DNA of 54,189 bases from Anaerolineaceae bacterium UBA2260 (GTDB lineage Bacteria; Chloroflexota; Anaerolineae; Anaerolineales; Anaerolineaceae), in assembly GCA_002347485.1 (NCBI GenBank), contig DDXM01000050.1:1-54189 (forward strand). The letters run 5' to 3'. A model generated the notes under the pieces. The model was not told the origin of the DNA, did not search any database, and saw only the letters and a list, made by a program, of their open reading frames with translations. This document shows, in pieces, positions 1-7,536 of the stretch; within the stretch, counting starts at the first letter, position 1, and each line of letters starts with the position of its first letter. The translations under genes were made by a program, and so were the position numbers.

Positions 1-1
1 G

Positions 2-475
2 CTGGACCAGTACACCAAGTGGCTGGTGATATCAAATATCCCCTATGGCGGGTTCTGGTCTCCGTGGGAATGGTTGACCCCTTATGCCCGGATCGTTCAC
101 TGGAGCAATACCGGTGTGGCATTCGGTATGCTGCAGGGTATGAATCCAGTATTTATCATCCTGGCTTTCGTGGTGGCGGGGATGATCGTTTTCTACTATC
201 CAAAATTACTGAAAGAAGATTTGCTTCTCAAGCTGGCATTGATGCTGGAATTGGGCGGGGCGATCGGCAACCTGGTGGACCGCATCAGGTTTGGCCACGT
301 GATCGATTTCATTTCCGTGGGTAACTTCCCGGTGTTCAATGTGGCGGATAGCTGTATTACGATTGGCGTGATCATTCTGCTGATTGGCGTTTGGGTGCAG
401 GAGAAGCGCGACAAGGCGCGACGGGCGGCTAGCGTGCAGGAACAACCGGTAGAAGGGAACACAATTGAACAGTAA
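2..475 (+). CDS. lspA: Lipoprotein signal peptidase II (5' partial)
   Basis: Inner-membrane aspartyl protease that removes the signal peptide from diacylglyceryl-modified prolipoproteins; it acts after Lgt, which is encoded about 10 kb downstream. The frame is open from base 2, so the N-terminal part lies outside the window. The visible protein carries the family signatures: DQYTKWLV near the edge, the NTGVAFGM segment, then GGAIGNLVDRIRFGHVIDF and FPVFNVADS. The last two hold the paired catalytic aspartates (D of NLVDR and D of FNVAD). Hydrophobic stretches between them fit the usual four-helix fold. The charged C-terminal tail overlaps rluD by 11 bases, so the two are probably translationally coupled. 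The GTG at base 26 could be mistaken for a start, but the homology extends upstream of it. Confidence 0.95.
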   Translation: MDQYTKWLVISNIPYGGFWSPWEWLTPYARIVHWSNTGVAFGMLQGMNPVFIILAFVVAGMIVFYYPKLLKEDLLLKLALMLELGGAIGNLVDRIRFGHVIDFISVGNFPVFNVADSCITIGVIILLIGVWVQEKRDKARRAASVQEQPVEGNTIEQ

Positions 476-1412
476 GGAATATCTTTTCTTCGTCCAAGCT
501 GGCGAAGAAAACCGGTTGGATAAATACCTGGCGGAAAAACTGCCTGAACATTCGCGTTCCCGCATGCAGGCGCTGATCCGCGAGGGGGAGGTTCTGGTGG
601 ATGGGGTTCCGATTTTCAAAACCGGCCACCTGGTGGAAGCTGGCAACCATGTGAGCATCCGCATTCCGCAACCCGAACCAGTGGCGCTGGAGGCTGAAGA
701 GATCCCGCTGGATATCGTTTTTGAAAATGCTGACCTCGTGATCGTCAACAAACCCGCCGGGATGGTGGTGCATCCCGCCCCGGGGCATTCCAGCGGAACA
801 CTCGTACACGCCGCGCTGGGGAGTTTTAGCGACCTGCAGGGAATCGGCGGTGAACTGCGCCCGGGGATTGTGCATCGCCTCGATAAAGATACTTCCGGTC
901 TGATCATCATCGCTAAGAATGAGAGGGCGCATCGCTGGCTGCAAGATCAGTTTAGACTGCGGCGAGTGGAGAAAACCTACCTCGCGCTGGTGGATGGCAA
1001 ACCTCCTACACCCACCGGCAGGGTCGAGGCGGCGATTGCTCGCGATCCGGCGCACCGCAAACAAATGGCGGTAGTGTCCGAAGGGCGGGGGCGGTCAGCA
1101 GTGACCGAATATAAGACCGTGACCCAATTTCCCCATCACACCCTCATTGAAGCGCACCCGCTGACCGGGCGCACGCATCAGATCCGCCTGCACATGGCAT
1201 TTTTAGGCTGCCCCATCACTGGTGATCGCATCTACGGGCACAAGAAAATCAGTCTCGAAATTGAGCGGCATTTTTTACACGCAGCGCGAATCTCGATCAT
1301 TCTGCCCGGTGAAACTGAACCCAGCACATTTAGCGCAACGCTCCCGCTCGACCTGCAAAAAGTGATTGACGAATTATCCCTTGCACATGGAGTTATCGAT
1401 GAAAATTATTGA
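465..1412 (+). CDS. rluD: RluA/RluD-family 23S rRNA pseudouridine synthase
   Basis: Predicted to isomerise uridines in 23S rRNA to pseudouridine. At 315 aa it has the normal length. An N-terminal S4 RNA-binding domain (about residues 15-75, with NRLDKYLAEKLPEHSRSRMQALI) is followed by the synthase domain. The catalytic motif HRLDKDTSGLIIIAKN (Asp near residue 139) and the late GRTHQIRLHMA motif are both intact. The start is a TTG at 465 preceded by AGAAGGG at 451-457; there is no better ATG before the S4 domain. It overlaps lspA by 11 bases and ltaE by 14, and the lspA-rluD order is common in bacteria. RluD is the best subfamily guess, but the exact target uridines cannot be read from sequence. 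Confidence 0.93.
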   Translation: MNSKEYLFFVQAGEENRLDKYLAEKLPEHSRSRMQALIREGEVLVDGVPIFKTGHLVEAGNHVSIRIPQPEPVALEAEEIPLDIVFENADLVIVNKPAGMVVHPAPGHSSGTLVHAALGSFSDLQGIGGELRPGIVHRLDKDTSGLIIIAKNERAHRWLQDQFRLRRVEKTYLALVDGKPPTPTGRVEAAIARDPAHRKQMAVVSEGRGRSAVTEYKTVTQFPHHTLIEAHPLTGRTHQIRLHMAFLGCPITGDRIYGHKKISLEIERHFLHAARISIILPGETEPSTFSATLPLDLQKVIDELSLAHGVIDENY

Positions 1413-2439
1413 CATGCGTTCTGACACGGTGACCAAACCCACCGAAGAAATGCGCCAGGCAATGGCCACAGCGGAAGTGGGAGATGACGTCTACGGGGAA
1501 GACCCGACGATCAATCGTTTACAGGAGCTCGCAGCGCAAAGTATGGGTAAGGAAGCCGGCTTATTCGTGCCATCCGGTACGATGGGCAACCTGCTTTCTG
1601 TAATGAATGTCTGCCATCGCGGAGATGAAGTGATCATGGGGAACATGGGACACACCTTCCTCTTCGAAGCTGGCGGTATTTCCGCGCTGGGAGGGGTTTT
1701 CCCAAATACGCTTCCAAACCAGCCGGATGGGTCGTTATTACTAAGCGACATTGAAGCTGCCATCCGACCGGATGACATCCATGATCCGATCACGAAGATG
1801 GTAATCCTGGAGAATACGCACAATCGTTGCGGAGGAACGGTGTTGGGGTTGGATTACATGAGGGCTGTGGGAGAGCTGGCGCACAAGCATGGGTTGCACC
1901 TGCACCTGGATGGGGCGCGTATTTTCAACGCAGCGGCTGCGCTGGATGTGAGCGCGGCTGAAATCACCGCCCCGGTAGACAGCGTCACCTTTTGCCTAAG
2001 CAAGGGGCTTTGCGCCCCTGTGGGCAGTGTGGTGTGCGGGTCGAGGGAGTTTATCAAGCAAGGATTGCGTACGAGGAAGATGCTGGGTGGTGGAATGCGT
2101 CAAGCGGGAATCCTGGCGGCGGCTGGTATTATCGCGATCGAGAAAATGAGCCTGCGACTTAATGAAGATCATGAAAAAGCTTCCCGTCTCGCACAAGGTC
2201 TGGCGAAGATCCCCGGCATCATTTTTGAAATGGGAATGCCGCAAACCAATATGGTCTTTCCCTCGATCGCGCCTGAAATTGCCCTTTCGACCCGCGACTT
2301 AGTGGTGAAGCTGGGTGAACTCGGGGTAAAATTGGGCGCGGTCGCGAGCCGCCGCTTCAGGCTGGTTGTCCACTATTGGATTACGGATGAGGACATCGAT
2401 ACCACGATCAAGGCTTTCGAGAGAGTAATCGTGGGTTGA
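1399..2439 (+). CDS. ltaE: Low-specificity L-threonine aldolase
   Basis: PLP enzyme that cleaves L-threonine or L-allo-threonine to glycine and acetaldehyde; cytosolic. The 346 aa product begins MKIIDMRSDTVTKPT, the usual N-terminus of the family, and shows PSGTMGNLL and the PLP-lysine segment TFCLSKGLCAPVGS (Lys of LSKG). I chose ATG 1399 over an upstream TTG at 1366 because GGAG lies 6-9 bases before it and the family begins there. It overlaps rluD by 14 bases in another frame, so it is likely the last gene of the lspA-rluD-ltaE unit. The next gene has its own promoter. Confidence 0.93.
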   Translation: MKIIDMRSDTVTKPTEEMRQAMATAEVGDDVYGEDPTINRLQELAAQSMGKEAGLFVPSGTMGNLLSVMNVCHRGDEVIMGNMGHTFLFEAGGISALGGVFPNTLPNQPDGSLLLSDIEAAIRPDDIHDPITKMVILENTHNRCGGTVLGLDYMRAVGELAHKHGLHLHLDGARIFNAAAALDVSAAEITAPVDSVTFCLSKGLCAPVGSVVCGSREFIKQGLRTRKMLGGGMRQAGILAAAGIIAIEKMSLRLNEDHEKASRLAQGLAKIPGIIFEMGMPQTNMVFPSIAPEIALSTRDLVVKLGELGVKLGAVASRRFRLVVHYWITDEDIDTTIKAFERVIVG

Positions 2440-2467
2440 GTGCCTGCGTATCCAATCAAATTCAATC

Positions 2468-2476
2468 TGATATAAT
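2468..2476 (+). promoter_or_regulatory. Extended -10 promoter for purine nucleoside phosphorylase
   Basis: TGATATAAT is a perfect TG-N-TATAAT extended -10 box, about 40 bases before the chosen ATG. No good -35 hexamer lies 17 bases upstream, as expected for this promoter class. The ribosome binding site GAGG (2507-2510) follows. Confidence 0.6.
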
Positions 2477-2515
2477 CTTTTAAGAATACTCGTCTATCGA
2501 GCAATCGAGGTGAAC

Positions 2516-3358
2516 ATGGAATCTTTTATCACGTTAAAAGAGATCGACGCGGCTGCAGATTACATCCGTGAAAAAATTGATGTCAAACCCATGGTTGGGC
2601 TGACGCTGGGGTCGGGATTTGGATCCCTGGCGGAAATGGTAAAAGAGCCAGTTGTTCTCCCCTATAAAGAAATTCCTGGATGGCCAATATCTACCATTCA
2701 CGGGCACACCGGTCAATTGGTCATAGGCGACCTGTTTGGAGTCTACACCATGGTGATGCAGGGGAGGGTGCATTACTACGAGGGTTATCCGATGGATGTG
2801 GTGACTCTTCCAGTACGGGTGATGCAGAGATTGGGCATTGGGACCCTTTTTCTTACGAACGCAGCCGGTGCCATCAACCCGGATTACGAACCGGGTGATG
2901 TGATGCTGCTGGTTGACCATATTAACATTATCGGCATGGCGGGGTTAAATCCGTTGCGTGGTCCCAACCTGGCGGAGTTCGGTGAGCGCTTCCCGGATAT
3001 GAGCCAGGCTTACGATCGTGAGCTCATCGCAACGGCGCGACGGGTGGCGAAGGATAATAATATTCACCTGCAAGAGGGTGTTTATGTCTGCCTGGCCGGA
3101 CCATCATTCGAATCTCCGGCTGACCTGCGGTTCCTGCAGCGCATCGGCGCGGACGCAGTGGGCATGTCCACCGTACCTGAGAATATTGTGGCGCGACATG
3201 GCAAGATGCGCGTGATGGGTTTGTCAGGCATCAGCAACAAGGCCAACCTGGATGGCAGCACCATCACAACGCATGAGGAGGTGTTGGCGGCCGGTAAAGT
3301 CATCGTTCCCAAACTTACAGCGATCATCCGCGGGGTGCTTGAACACCTGGCTGGATAG
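2516..3358 (+). CDS. punA: Purine-nucleoside phosphorylase (trimeric PNP class)
   Basis: Phosphorolysis of (deoxy)inosine and guanosine to base and ribose-1-phosphate, in purine salvage. The 280 aa length and motifs match the trimeric PNP/MTAP superfamily: GLTLGSGFG (phosphate site), IHGHTGQL, MQGRVHYYEGY, LTNAAGAIN, AGPSFESPAD, VGMSTVPE and the base-specificity segment SGISNKANLDG. The Asn of NKAN is the residue that selects 6-oxopurines in PNPs, which separates this gene from the MTA phosphorylase at 16.7-17.5 kb. ATG 2516 is preferred to the GTG at 2510 because GAGG sits five bases ahead of it. Confidence 0.93.
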   Translation: MESFITLKEIDAAADYIREKIDVKPMVGLTLGSGFGSLAEMVKEPVVLPYKEIPGWPISTIHGHTGQLVIGDLFGVYTMVMQGRVHYYEGYPMDVVTLPVRVMQRLGIGTLFLTNAAGAINPDYEPGDVMLLVDHINIIGMAGLNPLRGPNLAEFGERFPDMSQAYDRELIATARRVAKDNNIHLQEGVYVCLAGPSFESPADLRFLQRIGADAVGMSTVPENIVARHGKMRVMGLSGISNKANLDGSTITTHEEVLAAGKVIVPKLTAIIRGVLEHLAG

Positions 3359-3404
3359 TATCAGCACGGCAACCATCTTTATTGGAAATTAATGGCGAAA
3401 TCTC

Positions 3405-4091
3405 TTGAATAGTTTGTTGCGCTTCCTGAGTGAATTTGAGATTCTCTTCTATGCCGTTGCGGGGGTTGTCATCCTGGTCACGGCACAACGAACCTATCTC
3501 GCCTGGCGGGAATGGTCGGGGAGCATTTTCGGACTCGAAAAAGAGCAATCACAGCGGAAATTTAATCAGAATTTATCGATTTTAGTTTTTAGCGTACTAC
3601 TGATAACCAGCCTGTTTGTGGTGAACACATTTGTTACCCCAACTGTACCAGGGGTGCAGCAATTGGCGACCTCGACAATTGACATGACTCAGCAGCCGCC
3701 GACCACTACCCCTGCGCCAACTATAGCGGTCACCGGCGAAGGGTTTATCCCTACGATTGTCTCCTACCTCAGCCGGGGGTGCATCCCAGACCAGCTGGAT
3801 TGGACCGACCCCAGCAATGGGGATGCGATCTCGGGGATCGTCGAGCTGAAGGGTACAGTTAATGTAGAGAATCTGGGATTTTACAAATATGAATTCTCTC
3901 CTTCTGGGGCAGACCGCTGGACGACCATCGCGGCGGGTAACACCATCAAGAAGAACGAGCCGTTGGGCGGAGCCTGGAACACCAGCGACCTCCAGCCTGG
4001 TAATTACGAATTGCGGCTGGTGGTAAATGACAATCTGAACAACACGTTGCCTGCCTGTGTCATCCAGGTGACCATCGAAGCAGGAGACTGA
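3405..4091 (+). CDS. Membrane-anchored protein with C-terminal Ig-like domain
   Basis: Function not recognised. The 228 aa product has two hydrophobic helices (about residues 12-27 and 56-75) separated by a charged segment with WREWSGSIFGLEKEQSQRK. A Thr/Pro-rich linker (about residues 95-105) and an outside domain follow. The last 100 residues (SGIVELKGTVNV, FYKYEFSPSG, GGAWNTSDLQPGNYELRLVV) look like a bacterial Ig-like or cadherin-like beta sandwich often seen in Chloroflexota surface proteins. No good ribosome binding site precedes the TTG start at 3405, and other TTG codons follow shortly, so the exact N-terminus is uncertain. It lies 47 bases after PNP and 2 bases before the next gene. 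Confidence 0.7.
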   Translation: MNSLLRFLSEFEILFYAVAGVVILVTAQRTYLAWREWSGSIFGLEKEQSQRKFNQNLSILVFSVLLITSLFVVNTFVTPTVPGVQQLATSTIDMTQQPPTTTPAPTIAVTGEGFIPTIVSYLSRGCIPDQLDWTDPSNGDAISGIVELKGTVNVENLGFYKYEFSPSGADRWTTIAAGNTIKKNEPLGGAWNTSDLQPGNYELRLVVNDNLNNTLPACVIQVTIEAGD

Positions 4092-4093
4092 AA

Positions 4094-4633
4094 ATGGCAG
4101 AAGTTGAGATCAGACCGGCAGTTTCAACGGATATCGCGGTATTGGAAGGGTTCGATCACAGTATTGAGACCACCCATGTGTGGCAATTCAACAATCAGAT
4201 CACCAGGGAACGGGTGGTGTACGACCTCAGGGAGGTTCGACTGCCAAGAGTGTTAACATTGGAGTACCCGCGCAGGGTAACTTCGCTGAAGGACTCCTGG
4301 ACACAGCACTCATTATTTCTCGTGGCGCGCAGCGAAGGCGACCTGGTTGGATACCTGATCCTGGATGAAATGCCAGACCTTGACTCGGCTGTGATTAAAG
4401 ACATCGTGGTGGACCTGTCCTACAGGCGGCAGGGCATTGCCACCGCATTGATATTGGCAGCCAAGGAATGGTTGACAAAGCTTGGCGTAACCAGGTTGGT
4501 ATTCGAAGTTCCGGCGAAAAATCATCCGATGATCGAATTGATGCGAAAATTACACTTTAACGTAACGGGATTGGCGGATGGATATTTTGCGAACCAGGAC
4601 ATGGCTTTCTTTTTTACGCACTTGTTGAAGTGA
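4094..4633 (+). CDS. GNAT-family N-acetyltransferase
   Basis: A 179 aa acyl-CoA-dependent N-acetyltransferase; substrate unknown. The core motif A is IKDIVVDLSYRRQGIATALILAAKEW (about residues 100-125), with the R-R-Q-G-I-A acetyl-CoA pyrophosphate loop, followed by LVFEVPAKNHPMIELMRKLHF. The start ATG 4094 follows GCAGGAGACTGAAA, a clear ribosome binding site that overlaps the end of the previous gene. The N-terminal 80 residues are unremarkable. Confidence 0.85.
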   Translation: MAEVEIRPAVSTDIAVLEGFDHSIETTHVWQFNNQITRERVVYDLREVRLPRVLTLEYPRRVTSLKDSWTQHSLFLVARSEGDLVGYLILDEMPDLDSAVIKDIVVDLSYRRQGIATALILAAKEWLTKLGVTRLVFEVPAKNHPMIELMRKLHFNVTGLADGYFANQDMAFFFTHLLK

Positions 4634-4643
4634 GGGAATTTCC

Positions 4644-6557
4644 ATGACACTGGCGAGTTGGATGTCGGAAGTAATCGCAGTTGCACGAACGATCAGCCAG
4701 ATCCTGACGGCTGGTATCGCCATCACAGCGTTCGCGCTTCTTTTGTATAGCCTGACATTTAACTTCTCCAGCCGGGTCGCCAGGGTGTTCATGTTGATCA
4801 TGTTCTGCCTGGTAGTCGTCTTTTCGGCGGAATCCTTCGGCAGCACCAGCAAAGAACCCTATTTTATAGATTTTTGGTTACGCGTGCAGTGGATCGGGAT
4901 CATCTTGCTGCCCGCGAGTTATTTGAACTTCTCTGATGCGTTACTGGCTACCACTGGTCTGCCGTCTCGCTGGCGGCGCAAGTGGGCGATTCGGGTGACA
5001 TACGCTGTTTCCATTGTGATGATCGTGCTTGTCTTTTCTCCCTGGTTCCTGGGTGAGCTGGTGACGGGCAACCTGCCAGCGCCGCATCACCAGGCTACCT
5101 TGTTGACTTATTTGTTCACTCTGTACTACATTTTGATCCTTGTACTGGCTTGGATCAATTTCTACCGTTCTGTCCAGCGAACACTTACGCGCACCAGCCA
5201 CAGGCGCATGCTGTATCTGACGCTAAGCGCGCTCGGCCCTGTGGTGGGATCTTTTCCGTTCCTGCTTTACGGTTCGGATTTTGCCTCTCAACATACGCTT
5301 TTCTTCTGGCTCATTTCCAGCATCGTCACCGCCGGCCTGGGAATGTGTATTTTCTTAATGGCATACGCAGTTTCGTTTTTCGGTGTGCCCTGGCCAGACC
5401 GGGTGGTGAAAAGCAGGTTGATAAAGTGGACGCTGCGTGGGCCGGTGACTGCCAGCCTGGCTTTGGGTTTGTTGACCCTTGTAAACAGGACCAATCAGGC
5501 ATTGGGCACCTCGTTCCAAGCGCTGGCGTTGATCGTGATGGTGGTCACCGTGTTGATCTGCGAATACGCCATCACCCTGTTTTACCCTTACATTGAAAAA
5601 TGGGTCGTGTATGACCAGGATGTGAATGATTTCCAATTCATTCGTTCCCTTGAAGAACGTATCATCACACGGAGCGACCTCAGGCAATTCATCGAAATGG
5701 TGCTGGCAGCTATCACCGATCAGACCCGCGCAGCGGGCGCTTACCTGGTGAAGAGCGCCGATGATGGCATCGAGATCATTGAAAAAACACCCGAGATACA
5801 AATAAAAACGGAAAAGGTTGATGCAATTGAATCGGTTCTAATGAACACACCCCCGGATGTTGAAATGGTCCGTTTTGAGGATGATGTGATCATTCCATTG
5901 AAAAATGGAATCAACGGAGAGTCTGAGCGGGTTTATGGCTACCTGGGAATTTCCGGGATCACTGACAAATGGCCGCTGGAACCTGAAGCCGGTGAAGCGC
6001 TTGACCGATTGAAAGAAAGAGCGATGATTGCCCTGCGCGACCGGGAGATGCTGGAGCAGGTTTTTGAAATTTTGGAGCGCCTGGATCCGCAGGAGCAAAT
6101 GATCCAACAGTTACGCGCGGCGGGTCGATTTGATCAAAGCGCGCTGCTCTCTGATGTAGAGTGGATGAAAAGACAGGAAATGACCACCTGGGTAAAAGGC
6201 GCGCTTACGCATTATTGGGGCGGACCAAAATTGACAGAAAGCCCGCTGATGCACATGGAAGTGGTCAAAACTGCGCTCGTGGAGAACGATGGAAATGAGA
6301 TCAATGCCTTGCGTAGCGTGCTGCGAAATGGATTGGATCAATTGAAACCAGGCGGGGAACGGAAATTCACCGGCGAATGGTTGTTGTATAATATTTTGGA
6401 TATGAAGTTCATGGAAGGGAAAAAAGTGCGGGAAATTGCCTTAAAACTGGCAGTTTCTGAGGCAGACCTTTATCGGAAACAGAAAGTCGCCATAGAAAAA
6501 ATCGCTGATATCCTGGTTCAAATGGAAATGAAAGCTACAGGCCGGGAATCAGACTGA
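4644..6557 (+). CDS. Nine-helix membrane protein with GAF-like region, no kinase domain
   Basis: Not recognised as a known gene. At 637 aa it has about nine transmembrane helices in the first half (around residues 17-36, 47-62, 80-95, 118-134, 152-171, 188-208, 217-245, 263-280 and 292-314), resembling the 7TM-type sensor regions found before histidine kinases. A GAF-like alpha/beta region follows (about 345-480: AITDQTRAAGAYLVKSADDG, EDDVIIPLKNG, VYGYLGISG). The last 150 residues are soluble and helical; the end (GKKVREIALKLAVSEADLYRKQKVAIEKIADIL) resembles a helix-turn-helix. No H-box, GGDEF, EAL, adenylate cyclase or other catalytic output domain is visible. ATG 4644 follows GAGGGAATTTCC. 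The next gene encodes an S1-domain protein. Confidence 0.75.
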   Translation: MTLASWMSEVIAVARTISQILTAGIAITAFALLLYSLTFNFSSRVARVFMLIMFCLVVVFSAESFGSTSKEPYFIDFWLRVQWIGIILLPASYLNFSDALLATTGLPSRWRRKWAIRVTYAVSIVMIVLVFSPWFLGELVTGNLPAPHHQATLLTYLFTLYYILILVLAWINFYRSVQRTLTRTSHRRMLYLTLSALGPVVGSFPFLLYGSDFASQHTLFFWLISSIVTAGLGMCIFLMAYAVSFFGVPWPDRVVKSRLIKWTLRGPVTASLALGLLTLVNRTNQALGTSFQALALIVMVVTVLICEYAITLFYPYIEKWVVYDQDVNDFQFIRSLEERIITRSDLRQFIEMVLAAITDQTRAAGAYLVKSADDGIEIIEKTPEIQIKTEKVDAIESVLMNTPPDVEMVRFEDDVIIPLKNGINGESERVYGYLGISGITDKWPLEPEAGEALDRLKERAMIALRDREMLEQVFEILERLDPQEQMIQQLRAAGRFDQSALLSDVEWMKRQEMTTWVKGALTHYWGGPKLTESPLMHMEVVKTALVENDGNEINALRSVLRNGLDQLKPGGERKFTGEWLLYNILDMKFMEGKKVREIALKLAVSEADLYRKQKVAIEKIADILVQMEMKATGRESD

Positions 6558-6594
6558 TTTCATTGTTGTTGTTTATTGGATTAGGAGGGGTTTA

Positions 6595-7536
6595 ATGGTC
6601 TTAACATCAGAATCGCAGGCTTCGTTCGACCGTGAAACGGATGAAGGTTGGTGGGAATCTGTATTAGCGGATGAGGACAAAATCTTCCACGCGGAAAATG
6701 GGTTGAATTGCTCACCCTGCGAGCATGGATCCAATAGCGCCATTGATTGGGATTGCGTCCGGAGGGTTTTTGAACAAGATCAGGTAGTTATGATGGAAGT
6801 GACAGGGTTTAACCGGGGCGGGCTGCTGGTTCAGAACAATGGTATCCAGGGATTCATTCCCGTTTCTCATTTGGTCAATCTTCCCAGCGAGGTGAAAGAA
6901 GAGGAACGACAGGTTGAGTTGGCGGATTATATTGGAAAATCCCTCTACGTGAAGATCATTGAATGCGAGGAAGACCAGGAGAGGATCGTCTTCTCTGAGC
7001 GCGCTGCCCAGGCAGGGGAGGGAAAACGCAAGGAACTGTTCGAATCGTTGAAACCGGGAAACATCGCCTGTGGCATTGTGACCAACATCACAGATTTTGG
7101 CGCGTTCGTAGACCTGGGAGGTGTAGAAGGTTTGGTGCACGTATCGGAGATCTCGTGGGGCAGGGTGGATAAGCCGGCAAATAAGCTAAAGATCGGTGAC
7201 GCGGTGAAGGTTGTGATTTTGCAGATCAACGAAACCAATTCAAGGATTGCTTTGAGCATTAAACGACTTTATCCGAACCCGTGGGAAAAGATGATGCGCA
7301 TCTACAAGCCGGGTGACATTGTGCAGGCAGAGTTGACCTCGATCACGCGCTTTGGCGTTTTCGCAAAACTCGATGAGGGGATCGAAGGATTGATCCATAT
7401 ATCGTCCTTCCCCGACGAGTTACGGGGCAAGGATATCGCAAAGTATTTCTTACCCGGTCAACACGTTCAGGTTAAAATTCTACATATCGATGTTGATCGC
7501 CGGCGGCTTGGACTCGGATTGATCAACCAAGAATGA
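6595..7536 (+). CDS. Three-S1-domain RNA-binding protein (ribosomal protein S1-like)
   Basis: 313 aa with three S1 RNA-binding domains, at about residues 60-135, 150-222 and 235-308. The second and third have canonical turns (ITDFGAFVDLGGVEGLVHVSE and ITRFGVFAKLDEGIEGLIHIS). The first is more divergent (FNRGGLLVQNNGIQGFIPVSH). Long S1 proteins have four to six repeats; short three- or four-domain forms occur in many Gram-positive-like lineages, so this is either the cell's rpsA or a paralogue. TAGGAGGGGTTTA directly before ATG 6595 is the strongest ribosome binding site in this part of the window. Its stop overlaps the ftsK start in ATGA. Confidence 0.85.
   Translation: MVLTSESQASFDRETDEGWWESVLADEDKIFHAENGLNCSPCEHGSNSAIDWDCVRRVFEQDQVVMMEVTGFNRGGLLVQNNGIQGFIPVSHLVNLPSEVKEEERQVELADYIGKSLYVKIIECEEDQERIVFSERAAQAGEGKRKELFESLKPGNIACGIVTNITDFGAFVDLGGVEGLVHVSEISWGRVDKPANKLKIGDAVKVVILQINETNSRIALSIKRLYPNPWEKMMRIYKPGDIVQAELTSITRFGVFAKLDEGIEGLIHISSFPDELRGKDIAKYFLPGQHVQVKILHIDVDRRRLGLGLINQE

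Noticed and set aside
206..1064. Long minus-strand frames opposite lspA/rluD (234 and 211 aa)
   Set aside because: They have Arg/Ser/Pro-rich, featureless translations and lie wholly antisense to two conserved genes; they are frame shadows of high-GC coding DNA.
2499..2515. GTG at 2510 as the PNP start
   Set aside because: It overlaps the GAGG ribosome binding site that is correctly spaced for ATG 2516.
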